From Tetracladium setigerum (taxonomy: Eukaryota; Ascomycota; Leotiomycetes; Helotiales): a stretch of DNA of 64,000 nucleotides. The stretch lies in the NCBI GenBank assembly GCA_031472005.1, contig PZJY01000001.1, forward strand, positions 434,001 to 498,000. The letters are read 5' to 3'. The notes under the pieces are model-generated. The model was not told the origin of the DNA, did no database searches, and saw nothing but the letters and a program-made list of their open reading frames with translations. Below, piece after piece: positions 45,215 through 56,982 of the stretch. Made by a program: the position numbers and the translations under genes. Position 1 is the stretch's first letter. Each line of letters opens with the position of its first letter.

Positions 45215-46627
45215 TCACATCACATCACTTCCTCTTCTCTTCAGCCCTCTTCCGCTTCTTCTCTGACGCAGCCCTCTCCCCAAATAAAGCCCTCTGTAAA
45301 GATTCCGGTTCCCTCCTCCCTCTCTCGCTCCACCAACCAACTTGCGCCCAGCCAGCTTGTTGTCTCTCGCACTCACACATCGAACCTCATATAACTCCTC
45401 TTCCGCCCTCTCGCTATCCTCAGCCTCCTCGCCATACAGATCATCATACACAAGTACATCCAATTCCTGATCATCCTCGGCCAGACCTACATCGTCGTTA
45501 TCGTCATGATCGTCATCGTCGTCGTCGAACTCTGGTGTTAAGCCCGTCACACTACTCTCTTCGAAGTCCGCTTCGACTTCCTCTTTTTTCTGTCGCTTGC
45601 AGCCGCTGCCCATTTCATTACCCCGAGCTGCAGAAGTATACGCACTTTCCTCCTGCTCGTCCTCTTCTTCTTCCTCGTCCTCGACTTCCCTGAAATCATC
45701 CACGTCCCTCACTTGATCGAGATACCTGACATGGCTACCATATGCATCTCCAACACCATCATCACCACCACCAACCCGTCTACCATGTTTAACACCCTTG
45801 ACGTGATACTGCTCAATCTCAGCCTCTCGTACCAAGCTAACGGCAATCTTCTCATGACATTGAATAGTCTCCGTATAGAGATCAAGCGAAGAAGGTCCGG
45901 ACGTCGGCAGCGAAGCGAGACAAGATCGTACTCGGGGACAGTAGGATGGTAGGTGCCCATGTATGCAATACTTAGGTGGAGGCGGACGGATACGATGAGT
46001 AGGGTAGTGAGGATAATCGTAAACGGAAGGGTAAGAGCAAGTAGTGGGAGGAGTGGTGGTGTAACGGTCTTGATCAGCTGGTGGGTAGATGGGGGTGATG
46101 TGGAGATTGATCGTTGGGATCTTGACAGTCTGTAAGCTGGTTGTTGAGAATGTCCTAGGTGTGGAAGAGGGATTTGTGATGTTTGGGTTCGTTGAAGCGA
46201 GCTTGACCCCGGTTTTTGGCTGCTGTGAAGTTGTCGCTGCCGGGGTGGTGTTGGAGATTGCGTATGAGCAGGCGGCGGCGGTAAGGAATTTCTCTAGACT
46301 GGGGATGGATGGGTAAGATGGGAGCGGTTGGAGGTTCCAATCTTGGATGCACTTCTGTACTTGATCTACGCTGTTGGAGGTGGTGAGCTGTCAGCATTGA
46401 AGTGATAAATAATGAAATATGCTGAGCTTGGAGGAGAGGAGGAGGAGAACAAAAAAATCAAAATAGATTGGGGATCAATAATCTTACGTGACAATCAACT
46501 TTTGATGCGAGAGCAGTCTGGTAATCTCTGCTTCGGTCTTGCGCTCTTGCACATACAATTTGGCGATCCATTCGCGGTGGATAATCAACACCTCCTCCAT
46601 GGTGAACTCAATCTGCTCGAGATCCAT
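45215..46627 (-). CDS. Clr5-like domain protein with an acidic C-terminal half
   Basis: Two exons (46488-46627 and 45215-46370, intron 46371-46487, GTAAGA to CAACAG) give 431 aa in frame. Residues 9-60 (EEVLIIHREWIAKLYVQER ... DQVQKCIQDWNL) have the spacing of a Clr5 domain, a helical domain common at the N-terminus of fungal proteins and probably DNA- or protein-binding. A Ser/Thr/Pro-rich middle follows, then a Cys/His-containing patch (KYCIHGHLPSYC) near residue 185. The second half is strongly acidic (EDEEEEEDEQEE and DDDDDDHDDNDD) and ends with a very basic R/G stretch (RGLRQRRSGRG) like a nuclear signal. It is preceded by an 8.75 kb gene desert. Possibly a developmental or chromatin regulator; this is inference. 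Confidence 0.65.
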
Positions 46628-47575
46628 CCTCGTCGTTGACGTGCATCAAAAACCCGAAAAGCCAAGAATGACTAAAAGTATAATCCAGAATTAAGAAGAC
46701 CTCCGGACTCTTCTTCCAGGGAAAATAAAAGAACAAGAGAGCATAAAAAGTATAAACAGCAGCGAAAAAAAAGAATACAAGACTGTCCTTTTCCCTTCCC
46801 CAAAAATGCTTGGTGCAACTGTGTATGTTTTTTTGGTTTTGCCGTTTTCTTCCCAAAAGCAGGAAAAAGAAGGGAGGCGACCATCCGCCTTTTAATATGT
46901 TTCCTCGACGGATGGATCTCGATCAGAAGCAAGCACGCCCGCCCTTCCAGTTTAGTTCTGGGGAGGGAGGGAGGGAGGGGTGAGAAAGAATCCTTGGTAC
47001 ACATCTTTCGCAGACCCCAATGCAGACGCCTGCAGCTTGCAAGCCCCGGAACAACAAGCTAACTCTTCTCCATAACGGCTGGGGTAATCTTCGGACTATT
47101 AATAAAGACAGGCCAGGCTCAACAAGGAAAGAAGGGATCGACATGGAGATAATGGCAACCGTAGTTTTGTGCTTTAGAGGAGTGGAAGTGAAGTACGGAG
47201 GGACAGAAGTGTGTGTGTGGAAGGACGGAGTCGCTGCCAGCCTCCGAAAAATGCACCAAGAGATATCAATTACAGTAAGACTTACCACAATAAGGCGTCT
47301 GCAACTTTGCATCCAGGCATGGTGCATTGGTGCGACGACCATGTGTCCTGCCCCTTCGCTCATGTAGGTGATATAAATTTCTACCTTTTTATGACAGCTT
47401 TTTGATAGCGGCGAGGCTAGCGAAGCGCTGATGGGATGGGAGGTACAGTACAGTAGTGTGCGTTTGAAACGCCCATAAGGAAACGAGTACTCCTGCACAG
47501 TAGTCGGCCATTGTTATTGGAGATGGTTGGAACTCTCATGGGTTGGGCATCACCAACCCTTCACGGCCTCCAGCA

Positions 47576-47610
47576 GGCATCTTGCTTGCTTCTTGCTTGC
47601 TTCTTGCTAT
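47576..47610. repeat. CTTGCTTGCTT short tandem repeat
   Basis: Three imperfect copies of a CTTGCTTGCTTCTT unit within the desert. Confidence 0.6.
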
Positions 47611-50600
47611 GGTGTATGGAGTAGCCAGTGGCATTTGCCAGCAGCATAAGTGTAACCACGGAGCAGCTTCCTTCCCCTTACACAAGGAATTTAATTTGCT
47701 AGAGAAATCCCACGACCAAGGTATCGGGCCCTTTTTTCCTCTTCCACCATAAGTAACAGGTGCGTTGTACAACTGTTGATTTCCACAGCCTCGGAAGATG
47801 CCGCCTCTGCTTCGTGAGCGTGAGGTACAAAAAACTGGTCGTTGGGAAAGCTCGGGCAGATTGATTGAGAAGATACTCGGGAAGCAAGCGGTGTGATGTT
47901 TTGGTGCCTTGATTGTTTGGTTCGGGTTGTGTGTGGTGATTGATGTTTTTGATATTTAACATGTCTGGAGTTTGACACCCGGAATCATCAACCCGAGGTG
48001 AGGGAGGGATGTTTGGTAGGTTGAACACGCAATCATTTGCACAGCTTGTATGTTTTGTCCGTAACTACTTACGTGACCTATGGAGTCCTGATGAGGTTGT
48101 AGAAAGAAAAAGGCAGCATCGTGGACAGGGGAGAACCTTACACTCCTCAAAGTCATGCCACGCGGTTGTTTCCTCAAAAGAAAACACGAAAAACACACTG
48201 TCAGCGAACACCAACAACTCACATATGTCCAGGAGGGAAATTAATTCCGAAGGTGGAGAACTGAGCAGGCCAGAATATGTCTCAATAGGGTTCGTCCCGA
48301 CAGTCCGGAAGATTAGCTCCTGACCCATTCTTTGGAGAAGATAATGCGCCATAATCCTGTACAGTAACAAATGGGAAAAAAACAAACCAACATCTACAAC
48401 CCACAATGGCCAAGCTAGCTACTCGCTCGTACTGTACTGTCCAGTATTCACAGCCGCCGTCACAATCACATTATCATACTTGTCCCATCAAACGCCCCGA
48501 GGCTTGTTCTTTGTTGAGCTCACCTCACTGCACTACTGCCCAAGAAAGAGCAAGGCCAGCAATTGGCCTGCCCGTCGAGCTAGCATAGCGACCATCTCTT
48601 GGAAACGAGATGGGTTTCCCCTTGGCCGAAACTGGGTCGCTCTCGGGAGGTCTTCCGGAAAAGAAACCTCGTGGGGATGGAAATGCGCTAGGGTAGAGTA
48701 GAGTACAGTACATGTACAGTACAGTAGCGCAGCTATCAACTGCAGGTGTACCCACCTGCTGCCGACGGGGTTTACCCTATTCATACTTCAAAGCAGCAGT
48801 TGACCAGGTACAGTACATACTGTCCTCCATCCATACTTACTTCCATATCGATAGATCAATCCAACAACGCAATTGTGAAACACTCGGGAAAAGATGCTCA
48901 GACGGAAGGAATCATACCATCCTTCGTGTCGTTTCTCGAGTACGGTAAGCGAGTCGCTTGCAGTTGTTTATTTGCTTACTTCTCATACTTTGAGATCACA
49001 CTCACTTCATGAAAACAAAAACCAACAGAGCAAAACCGCCCCATTTAATCATACGAGGCGCTTCCTCCCTCCACTGCTCAGTGCTCACACGGACAGTTTA
49101 CGGGAATTTTTCACCCGCAGTTAGATCTCAGACACATTCTGAACACAATTGGTGATTTTTGTGCCCCTGGGCGACCACGCTTTTCTGTCTCAGAGGGAGG
49201 GAGGCGAGTCGGTGACACGACATCCTCGAGAGGGGGGGTCACAAAAATCCCACATATGCTAAGTAGCTATTACTGTACTATTCCGTGCGGATACCCACTG
49301 GACGGCTGTGCACTAAGTAACGGTACGGCCCAGCTCTCGGTCCACCAACTCTCGGGATCGGCTCGTTCATTTTTCTTCAGTCTTGGGTACAAGTTACAGT
49401 ACAGTACTTACTTGCTGTCGCCCGGGGCTCATCGGTCTGTGTGACCGTGACGGTGTCTCCGAGTCCCCTTCGTCTTCTTTTTTTGGCCGATGCCTTTTAA
49501 CACAATATCCCGGTCTTGCTAAGATTGCCACGCGTGCGTCTGAACCTGGTCTGCCTGAGTGGGAGGACGTTCCTTGGGATATGTATATCACTGAGAAGTA
49601 AGGAAGCCACAGAAATAAAGATTCAGGGATGTGGATTTTTTTAAGGTTTCACAAACATCTTGATGTATATTGTGACAACTAAATTTCATTCATGAATGAA
49701 TAAATGAATGAGAATTGATTGGCAATTGTACGAATGGGTTAAACAACATTGGCGATCCTCCCCAATTGATGGTAGCTTGATAGGAATTTCAGGAGCATGC
49801 TAGGAGTGATTCACCGTTTAGGCAACAATTTTGATATTCTTACTTTTTGCACTTACAGCGACTCCCGTAGTTTGTGCAGAAATGCAGATGTTGGCGTGTG
49901 TAGGCGAGAAAAGTGACAGGTCATTACGCGCTAGCTGGTACGCGAGGGAAACACTGTTTTGATGAGCCGGCAGGATCAATGCCTACTTCCTAATATCAAT
50001 AATGAAGCAAAGCACTCAATTAGTCATCATATGGTATGATCAACTCTCGTGGACTCACGCTCGCTCAGCGGACTGTGAACTTTTGGACAAAATCTTGGAA
50101 GTTGGCTTTGTTCTTTCATCTTATTGGACAGTGTCGCTAAGTCCGGATCGAAAACCTTATGTTTTAATTCTCATCTCATGCCGTCAACCTTACTTGCCGA
50201 ACAAATTGATCGACAGAAAAGTCTCCATAGGCATGGATAGACAAGGGAGGAGGAAAACCTTGCTAATGCTGTAATGCACTATCTGGCAGTAAACGTTCAC
50301 ACCACTCCACTGTCGTACAGTCTGTAGGAACTGTCATTCACCTCCACCACACTACTCACTCTTACAGCTGAGACATGCTTCCGAGTTCGCATGATCAGAT
50401 CACTACTTCGAACTCCCCATTGCATTCATTCTTTCCCATTTCAGTAATTGAGGGAACCGCCCCGCCCGTATCGTTATTATTTCTGCAATGCATCTCATCC
50501 AGGCCAGGGGTAAAAGGCAAACCTTAGTTTTGGAAGGACAACAAAAAAAGTCCAAGGAAATATCTCCATGTTGGTATATACTCCAAATCCTCGAAGTGGC

Positions 50601-51427
50601 AGGTCCCAGTGGTCTGATCAGGATCGATCATCGATGACAGCTGAGCCGAGGCCCTCACTTGTGAAGATCAGAAGGGGCGCTGCGCACGTCTCACTCGGGA
50701 TTTTGAATATTTTGGCGGGGAGAGAGAGAGAAGAGGAGAGACATTGTCCAGTAAAATAATCCGAAGATGCCTGTCTTTCCATCCGTAAATGTAGAGCATT
50801 GACCTTCAAATTGATGGCCACGGTTGCGGGTGCCAGTCACTGCGCTCCGGTGACGCCTTTATCGAAATGCTTGATTTGAAACAAATTGAAGGGATGGGGA
50901 TTCTTCGATCTTGATTCTTGTGGTAATCGTACTTCTCCAGGCCGAAGATACAGTACATGTTTTTTCATCCTCGGATTTAGAGAAATAGAGTTTGGGCATC
51001 TCTCGTGACCGATCCTTCAACTCTACAATTGGACTCATTGACCACGTCGTAGTGTAGTAGTTGTTGTGGAATATTCAAGGGAATAATCCGCCCCCCCGCC
51101 GCCATCAAATCGTCAGCAAAAGAGGTACTGCAACAAAAAACACAATGCAACGGAAACACAATGATGCCAGCAGCGCGTACGAGGGAACAGAAAACGCGGT
51201 GAACGAGATGGGCCACCGTTAGTTACAGTAGTGCCAGGTTCTAGGCCGATGCAATATTGAACAATTGATCCTGATGTCCCTGTCCCGTGGAACAATATCC
51301 AACATGCAGAATGGTTGGACGGACATTCAAAAGATGAGGACAAATAATGATAGAAATTGACGGATATGACAGTATTTTGTCCTTTGGAGAAAGGCGTGGC
51401 CGGGTGGTTATTTGTGCTGCCGGGGGG

Positions 51428-51565
51428 GGCGCTTGCCTTCTTCCCTTTCCCCTTGCCTGCCTTCCCTTGCCATCAGGTCACGCAAGTACTTCTTATGCTA
51501 TACCTTTCTATGCCTTGCTTTTCCTTGCCTTTCCTTTCCTTGCCATGCCATGCCATGCCTTGCTC
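51428..51565. repeat. TTGCC/ATGCC pentamer-rich stretch
   Basis: A pyrimidine-rich stretch built from CCTTGCC, TTTCC and ATGCC words, with three tandem ATGCC at about 51546-51560. It opens a 100-codon frame on plus that I do not accept as a gene. Confidence 0.6.
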
Positions 51566-52924
51566 ACTGAATCATGCCCTCCATGGGAATGGATGGATGG
51601 TTGAAAACCGGCGTGCCGCGACCTTCTTGAGACAGTGGGAAGTTGGAAGCTTCGGGATTTGAATTGAATCAATCAATAATGAATCTCGTCTGTTCGTTCA
51701 GCTTCGAGTTGCAACAGCCCCCTCCCCCTCTTCTCCCTCCAAAGTAAAACACTCAAGAAGTGTGAGACATATGCCATCCACAATAATGTAATAATGGAGG
51801 AGATTCTCATGCAGTATCGTACCCCAATGCAGTTCAGCTGGGATATTGCCGCCCACGACAAACGAAGAACGAAGGAAATCAGTCCACCGGCGGACCTTTC
51901 CTCAACTGACATCCACCAGCCAAGTCCCAACTACCCCTATCTGAATCATTCTACCCCACCATCTTCTCCAATAATGACTCAATCTCGAGCTGAAAAAACG
52001 ATGATGAATGAGAGATATGATAACACAATCCAGCGCTAGCAACCAACATGCAGTAGTAGATATTGGTAGAACACCACCCACCTCAGCAATCATCCGCCCA
52101 ACGAGGTATTCATCGAGTCGAAGTTGGACGACCATCCAATAGCAAACTACCTCTTCCATAGCGTAGCATTCTTCGGAGAAATAACTGGTCCCCTCTTATG
52201 ATTCTTATCCCGTCGGATAACGAAGGAACACAAGGGTAGCCAGCCATCCATCCATCATCCATCCATCCTCCCACCACCACCATCACCCAATCATGGCGTC
52301 TAAGCGTTCTCAATGTAACCTCCCCGTTATCCCTCCCCTTCAATTGCTGCAATAATTGCCCAAACGGTCCGTTCATTCAGTCAAGCTAAACTTCCTTCGC
52401 CCCAAAACTGCCTTGTTCGCTTCCCTGGCGCGCCTTTTGAATCTTCTGATTTACAAAATCCAGGTCAGAGTCAGACCAGAACTAGATTCCTTGATCTTGA
52501 TCTCATCCCCCCTTGAAAACAGCTAGCTTTTGTATTCCCCGATTGGAGTTCTGTACGAACAGTTCGTCCCGGCCATGGGTATCACCGCAGGAAATCACAG
52601 ATGGCCCTCCTTTCCAATCGTCGAGTAATCGGTGTACGGAGTAATCATTCGTCCCGATGTTTCGTCTGAAGTCTGGGGTTGTGTTGTTGGGTCGATCCAG
52701 TCAGTCAAGTCAGCGACTCGACCACCAGCGGGCGGGTGGGTGGTTGGTTGCATTTGATTTGAAATCATCTCAATGAACAATAATTCTGTACTGCCCCTCG
52801 AAATATTCATCATATTTGCTTTTTGACTTAACTCATCTGATCACATTTATACACACCGCTTCGGAGTTTGGCAGCTTGGCCATGCGTATTCTCTTTTTTC
52901 TTGGTCTAGAAATCCTTGACTTGG

Positions 52925-52982
52925 TATGGGGATGGGAATGTGGATGTGAATGTGGATGGAGATGTGGACGTGGAGTTGGATC
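52925..52982. repeat. GGATGTG-A hexamer-like minisatellite
   Basis: Imperfect tandem GGATGTGAATGT/GGAGATGTGGAC units in the desert. No coding frame follows. Confidence 0.65.
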
Positions 52983-55380
52983 TAGTTGATGAGCAAGCGT
53001 TAGGTCAGCGTAACTGCCGGCAGATACCGTTTTGATAGGAGAGATTGGGTTTCATAGTATAGTACCTCTTGTATAGGGTTCCATACACACACAAATATTT
53101 GAATATGTGTATATGCGTATAAGTACAGCAGAGTACCTGCATAGGAGTGATTGTATATCCTAGGTAGGAACCGAGTGAACCGAACACCGACGGAACTGGC
53201 AGATGCCGATCTACCGACTCCATTCTACTCTGATATGAACGATATTGTTGTCGTCGTCAACTTCCGAGATAATTTGTAGCCAGTCGCATAGGGCATACAG
53301 CGCAATGTTGCAGTATGCATAGTGCACATACCATACACACAAGGGTAGGCACCGCCGGATATACCGAGGAAGGGCCAGCCTTGTGCCTTATTCCCAATAT
53401 CCCTGCTATGATCCGACCTAATCTGATCTCCTCCGATCCAAAAGCAATCATAACCCATCGTTTCAGTGGTAATCCCCCGAAAGCGAAGGTTAGTTAGTAC
53501 AGTAGTAGTTGTGACGCAAACATGGAGATTTGAGACCTTGTATCTGACAACATCTCTCACTTTTCAGTGCCATCATCCCACCGGACAGGTTCGCACGTTC
53601 AACCAAACAAAACTCGAATAATTGAAATCGATTTACGAACTGACAAATCCGGTGTTCGGTGGTCCAAGAGAAGAAGAGAAAAGAAGAGGAGAAAGAGGGA
53701 ACGCATGAGCATGAAGTTGACCCAACAATATTCCCAGTAGTCCGAGAATTCCTGTTTTTTTGTCGTCACCTCGGGGTTGGTTTCCCTGATGGGCGGTGTA
53801 GTATAGAGTAGTATACATACGACTCAATACATGTACGTATGCTGTGACGTGAGAATGAGCCCAGTTCGGATATCGGGGATGGCCGAAGAAGAAAGAGCAA
53901 GAAAAGGTTGCAGATATATTTGGATTTGTCATTGGAGCACTATTTGGGTTGTTGAACTTGTTGGGATCAATGTTCCTTGCTCCCTTGGACTTATGTCAGA
54001 GTTGATGCTTGTTGCCAATTATAGTAGCTGAAGGATACACTTGTATAATGGAGACAACTTCGCGAGGTGGATTCTTGGGAAAAGAAGGTCACAGAACTGT
54101 ACTGAAATTCATGCGCTGTATGGAAAATAACACGACTTGTAAGTTGTGAAAATTGCACTTGGTCCGCAATTCATGATCTAGAAAACAGTTAAAGAACCAT
54201 TATGATAGTATCAAGCTGTAAGGGAATTCTCCAAATCCACGTGAGAGGTTCTCAGACAAAATATCAAGCATCATAACAATAAAATATACACTGCATAGAA
54301 ATGTACACGCCGTGTAAGACAAGTCATGACAACGAGCCAACGGCACTATCAACAAACGCAAAACCACAAGTTTCAAACATAAAACTGTGGCATATGATAG
54401 ACATCCAAAAATGTATATTGTACAAATAGCTGATATCAAGCTCTGGAGGGCCTTCTATTCCTGCTGCCTTGCTGCCCCACGAGCTCAGGTATGTTGACTT
54501 GAAATGCTGCAATTTCTTGCTCGCTTGGTGGCTACCTAGCCAACACTTGTACATATTGACTCATCAGACAGAGCTCAAAGGAGCAAAATGCCTTGATGCT
54601 GCTCAGCTGATGATACAGGCCTGCACTTGTAAGACCTGGTGGTGTAAGTTGCTGCTTATCTGAAGTCAAGAGAGAGGTGTAAGATATGCTCTGAGAAAAG
54701 TCCAAACATGACTATTAGAACAACAGACGAATCGTTCCCCCACCCCAAAAATATATAGAATAAGGATGGGTATAGAAATAGGCCGCTTGGCCTTTTCTTT
54801 CTCCGGATTTCAAATAGGCATTCAAGTAGGAAAGTGAGAATCAATTCTCATATATTTGCCTGTTGGTTCTCATGGCGGATGGAGAGAGAGAGAGGGATCT
54901 GACCTCTCCCCTCGGCTTCTCTTCGCGAATTGAAATACAATTTCAGCCAATATGATAATAGTTGTTTGCATCGTACACTTTCGATATTAGTGATTCTGTA
55001 TGAAGTGCAGAAGGAAAGAAAAGAATTGAAAATCATGTGTACAGGCAGAAACTTCGAAACCTGAAGGATTTAAACCATCGCCACATCCATCATTCATCAG
55101 GAAACTTCCTTTGCATCCCCACACAAGCGAACTTGCTTCTTCTAGCTTCCATTTTGTCGTGTACCATATTCTGGCCTCACAATCCCTCCCGTCAAAAAAC
55201 ACATATCACAATATAAAAGCAGAATCTGAAAGGCTCCCACGCGTGTGTTTGCTTTGTGGAAATCGTCAATTTTTGATGACCGCTGTTGTCATATCATCAA
55301 ACCATGCCATGCAGCCCCGCAATCGTAATCGCAAAGCAACCATTTCCATGCCAGAAAACCCCGAAAGAAGAAACGACCCT

Positions 55381-56331
55381 TTACATGACGACACCAGAGT
55401 TACTGGCAATACGCTGGAGGGGAAAATCTGGTTAGCTGGGCGGTCTTTTTGGTGGAGGGTAGTTGGAGGTATCAACTTACTGGCCAGAGCTCAGCAGCCT
55501 CCTTTCCGACGGGTCCGGTGATAGCTGATCCCTTCATTTCTCCCTTGGGGTTGACAATCTGCGATATTGCTGTCAGTGCTGTCCATAAACTCGTACATTT
55601 CCATTCCATCATGATCCAATTCCGCAAGACCACCACCCAAGCCCTGTCTCCAACAACCATCCGTAGCTTCCCCCACCCAACACCGACCGAAGATGATGAA
55701 AAATTAGACCAAAACTCACCACACCAGCGTTATCCTCAAAGTACAAGAAAACACCGTCCAATCGTCTCCATGGCTTGCTCTGTCTAACGATAACAGCTGG
55801 CATAACTTTCTTTCGCAACTCGGGCTTTCCCTTCTTGACGGTCGCCATGACCATATCTCCAACACCACCGGCTGGCAGACGGTTCAAACGAGCACCGATA
55901 CCCTTGACGGAGATGATGTACAAGTTACGGGCGCCGGAGTTGTCGCAGCAGTTCATGACCGCACCACTATCCATCCACAGTCGTTAGCCACCGTATCACT
56001 CTTGCATCCAATTCCCTTTTTCCAAGCCTGTTCCCAATCATCCTATCTAGCTTCTCCTCTCATCTTATCTCATCCGTCTTCTTTTGCGGGAGCCTGGTCG
56101 GGATTCGAGGATTCGTAGATAGGCGCTCGAGGACGAGGCATTCGCAAAGGAGGGAAAACGTACACTGGAAGACCGAGGGTCATCTTGAGCTTGCCACCAG
56201 GGGCACCACGGCTGTAAAAATGTCAGTTCATCCTTTCACCAAACCCGTTGCAAGGTCTTTCGTGCTGGCGCGGGGCGCGAATTGCTCGAGGATCGGTCGC
56301 AGACGACGGGGACTTACGAGATCTTTGCCAT
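55381..56331 (-). CDS. rpl23: 60S ribosomal protein uL14 (L23)
   Basis: Large-subunit ribosomal protein at the subunit interface. Five exons (56318-56331, 56164-56211, 55720-55966, 55481-55558, 55381-55413) give 139 aa in exact frame. Exon 1 is only 14 bases (MAKIS with the Ser split). The protein reads RGAPGGKLKMTLGLP, MNCCDNSGARNLYIISVKG, then MATVKKGKPELRKKVMPAVI, SKPWRRLDGVF, FEDNAGVIVNPKGEMKG and ends RIASNSGVVM. All four introns (67-197 bp) are GT-AG. The size equals other eukaryotic uL14. Many small introns are typical for ribosomal genes of filamentous fungi. The upstream part faces the rpd3 3' end. Confidence 0.95.
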
Positions 56332-56982
56332 TTTGAAGGTGTTGGGTCTTTACTCGGTTGTTGTGGAGTCAAAGATTCGTTCGTCGTTGCTGCGAGGGAA
56401 ACTTCCGATGTTGAAGGTCGCGGCGAAATTTTGGGGTCGTTCAACAGGCAAACCCTAATCGTGAATTTAAGCGAGCTAACGACCCACACTGGATTTACGA
56501 ATTCTTTACGGCGCAAGACCTTGACAGAATCAACGGCTTGGGATATTTTTTCAAGAAATCAATTGTATTTTCTACTGCGTCTCACTCATTGACTTGCAAT
56601 TGTCGGTTTTGAAATATCATTGGATATTGTACAGGCTCATAGCTCCGTTTCTGATCGAGACTTTCCTTAATATTCGCCAAGAGACAAAACCTCGATTTCG
56701 CAGCCCAGATGCCGTTGCTCGGTACAGTATGAAAAATGTGCCACAGAATGAATTGTCCCAAGTTCTCGGTACGCCAAACTTCCCCCTAACGCCATACCTG
56801 CGATTCCATCTGTCAATTTATGCTGTACATTCTCGCCGTTGCTCCATCACCTGTGCCTTGCCACATGCAGTATTTGACCTTGGTGAAGAGTCGAAGAGGA
56901 ATGCCTGAATGTTTGCCACAGACCTCTATGCATGGATTGATCTTGTTCATCTGCCGAGATTCAATTGATGGCAGCGCCTTGC
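56332..56982. promoter_or_regulatory. uL14 promoter and rpd3 terminator region
   Basis: 651 bp between two minus-strand genes: upstream of uL14 (start 56331) and downstream of rpd3 (stop 56983). A 104-codon plus frame (56594-56908) has no recognisable features. No specific site is named. Confidence 0.4.

Larger units (their letters stand above)
46628..55380. other. 8.75 kb gene desert upstream of the Clr5-like gene
   Basis: No frame in this span has a domain, codon structure or plausible exon set on either strand. It is rich in simple repeats and in GTACAGTAC/TACTGTAC words (for example 47444-47456, 48698-48728, 48805-48819, 49389-49404, 50948-50957). Its borders are the 5' end of the Clr5-like gene and the 3' end of the uL14 gene, so it may act as a long 5' control region, a long leader, or a source of noncoding RNA. 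I see no tRNA, rRNA or transposase. Composition looks like ordinary fungal intergenic DNA and not AT-rich RIP sequence. Confidence 0.6.

Noticed and set aside
44566..45218. Low-complexity K/G/F-rich frames downstream of tim50
   Set aside because: Arise from poly-T, poly-C and TACA/GATGA tracts; no domain, no splice logic.
51347..51662. 85-101 codon frames in the desert (LPFPLACLPLP type)
   Set aside because: Caused by a TTGCC pentamer-rich stretch.
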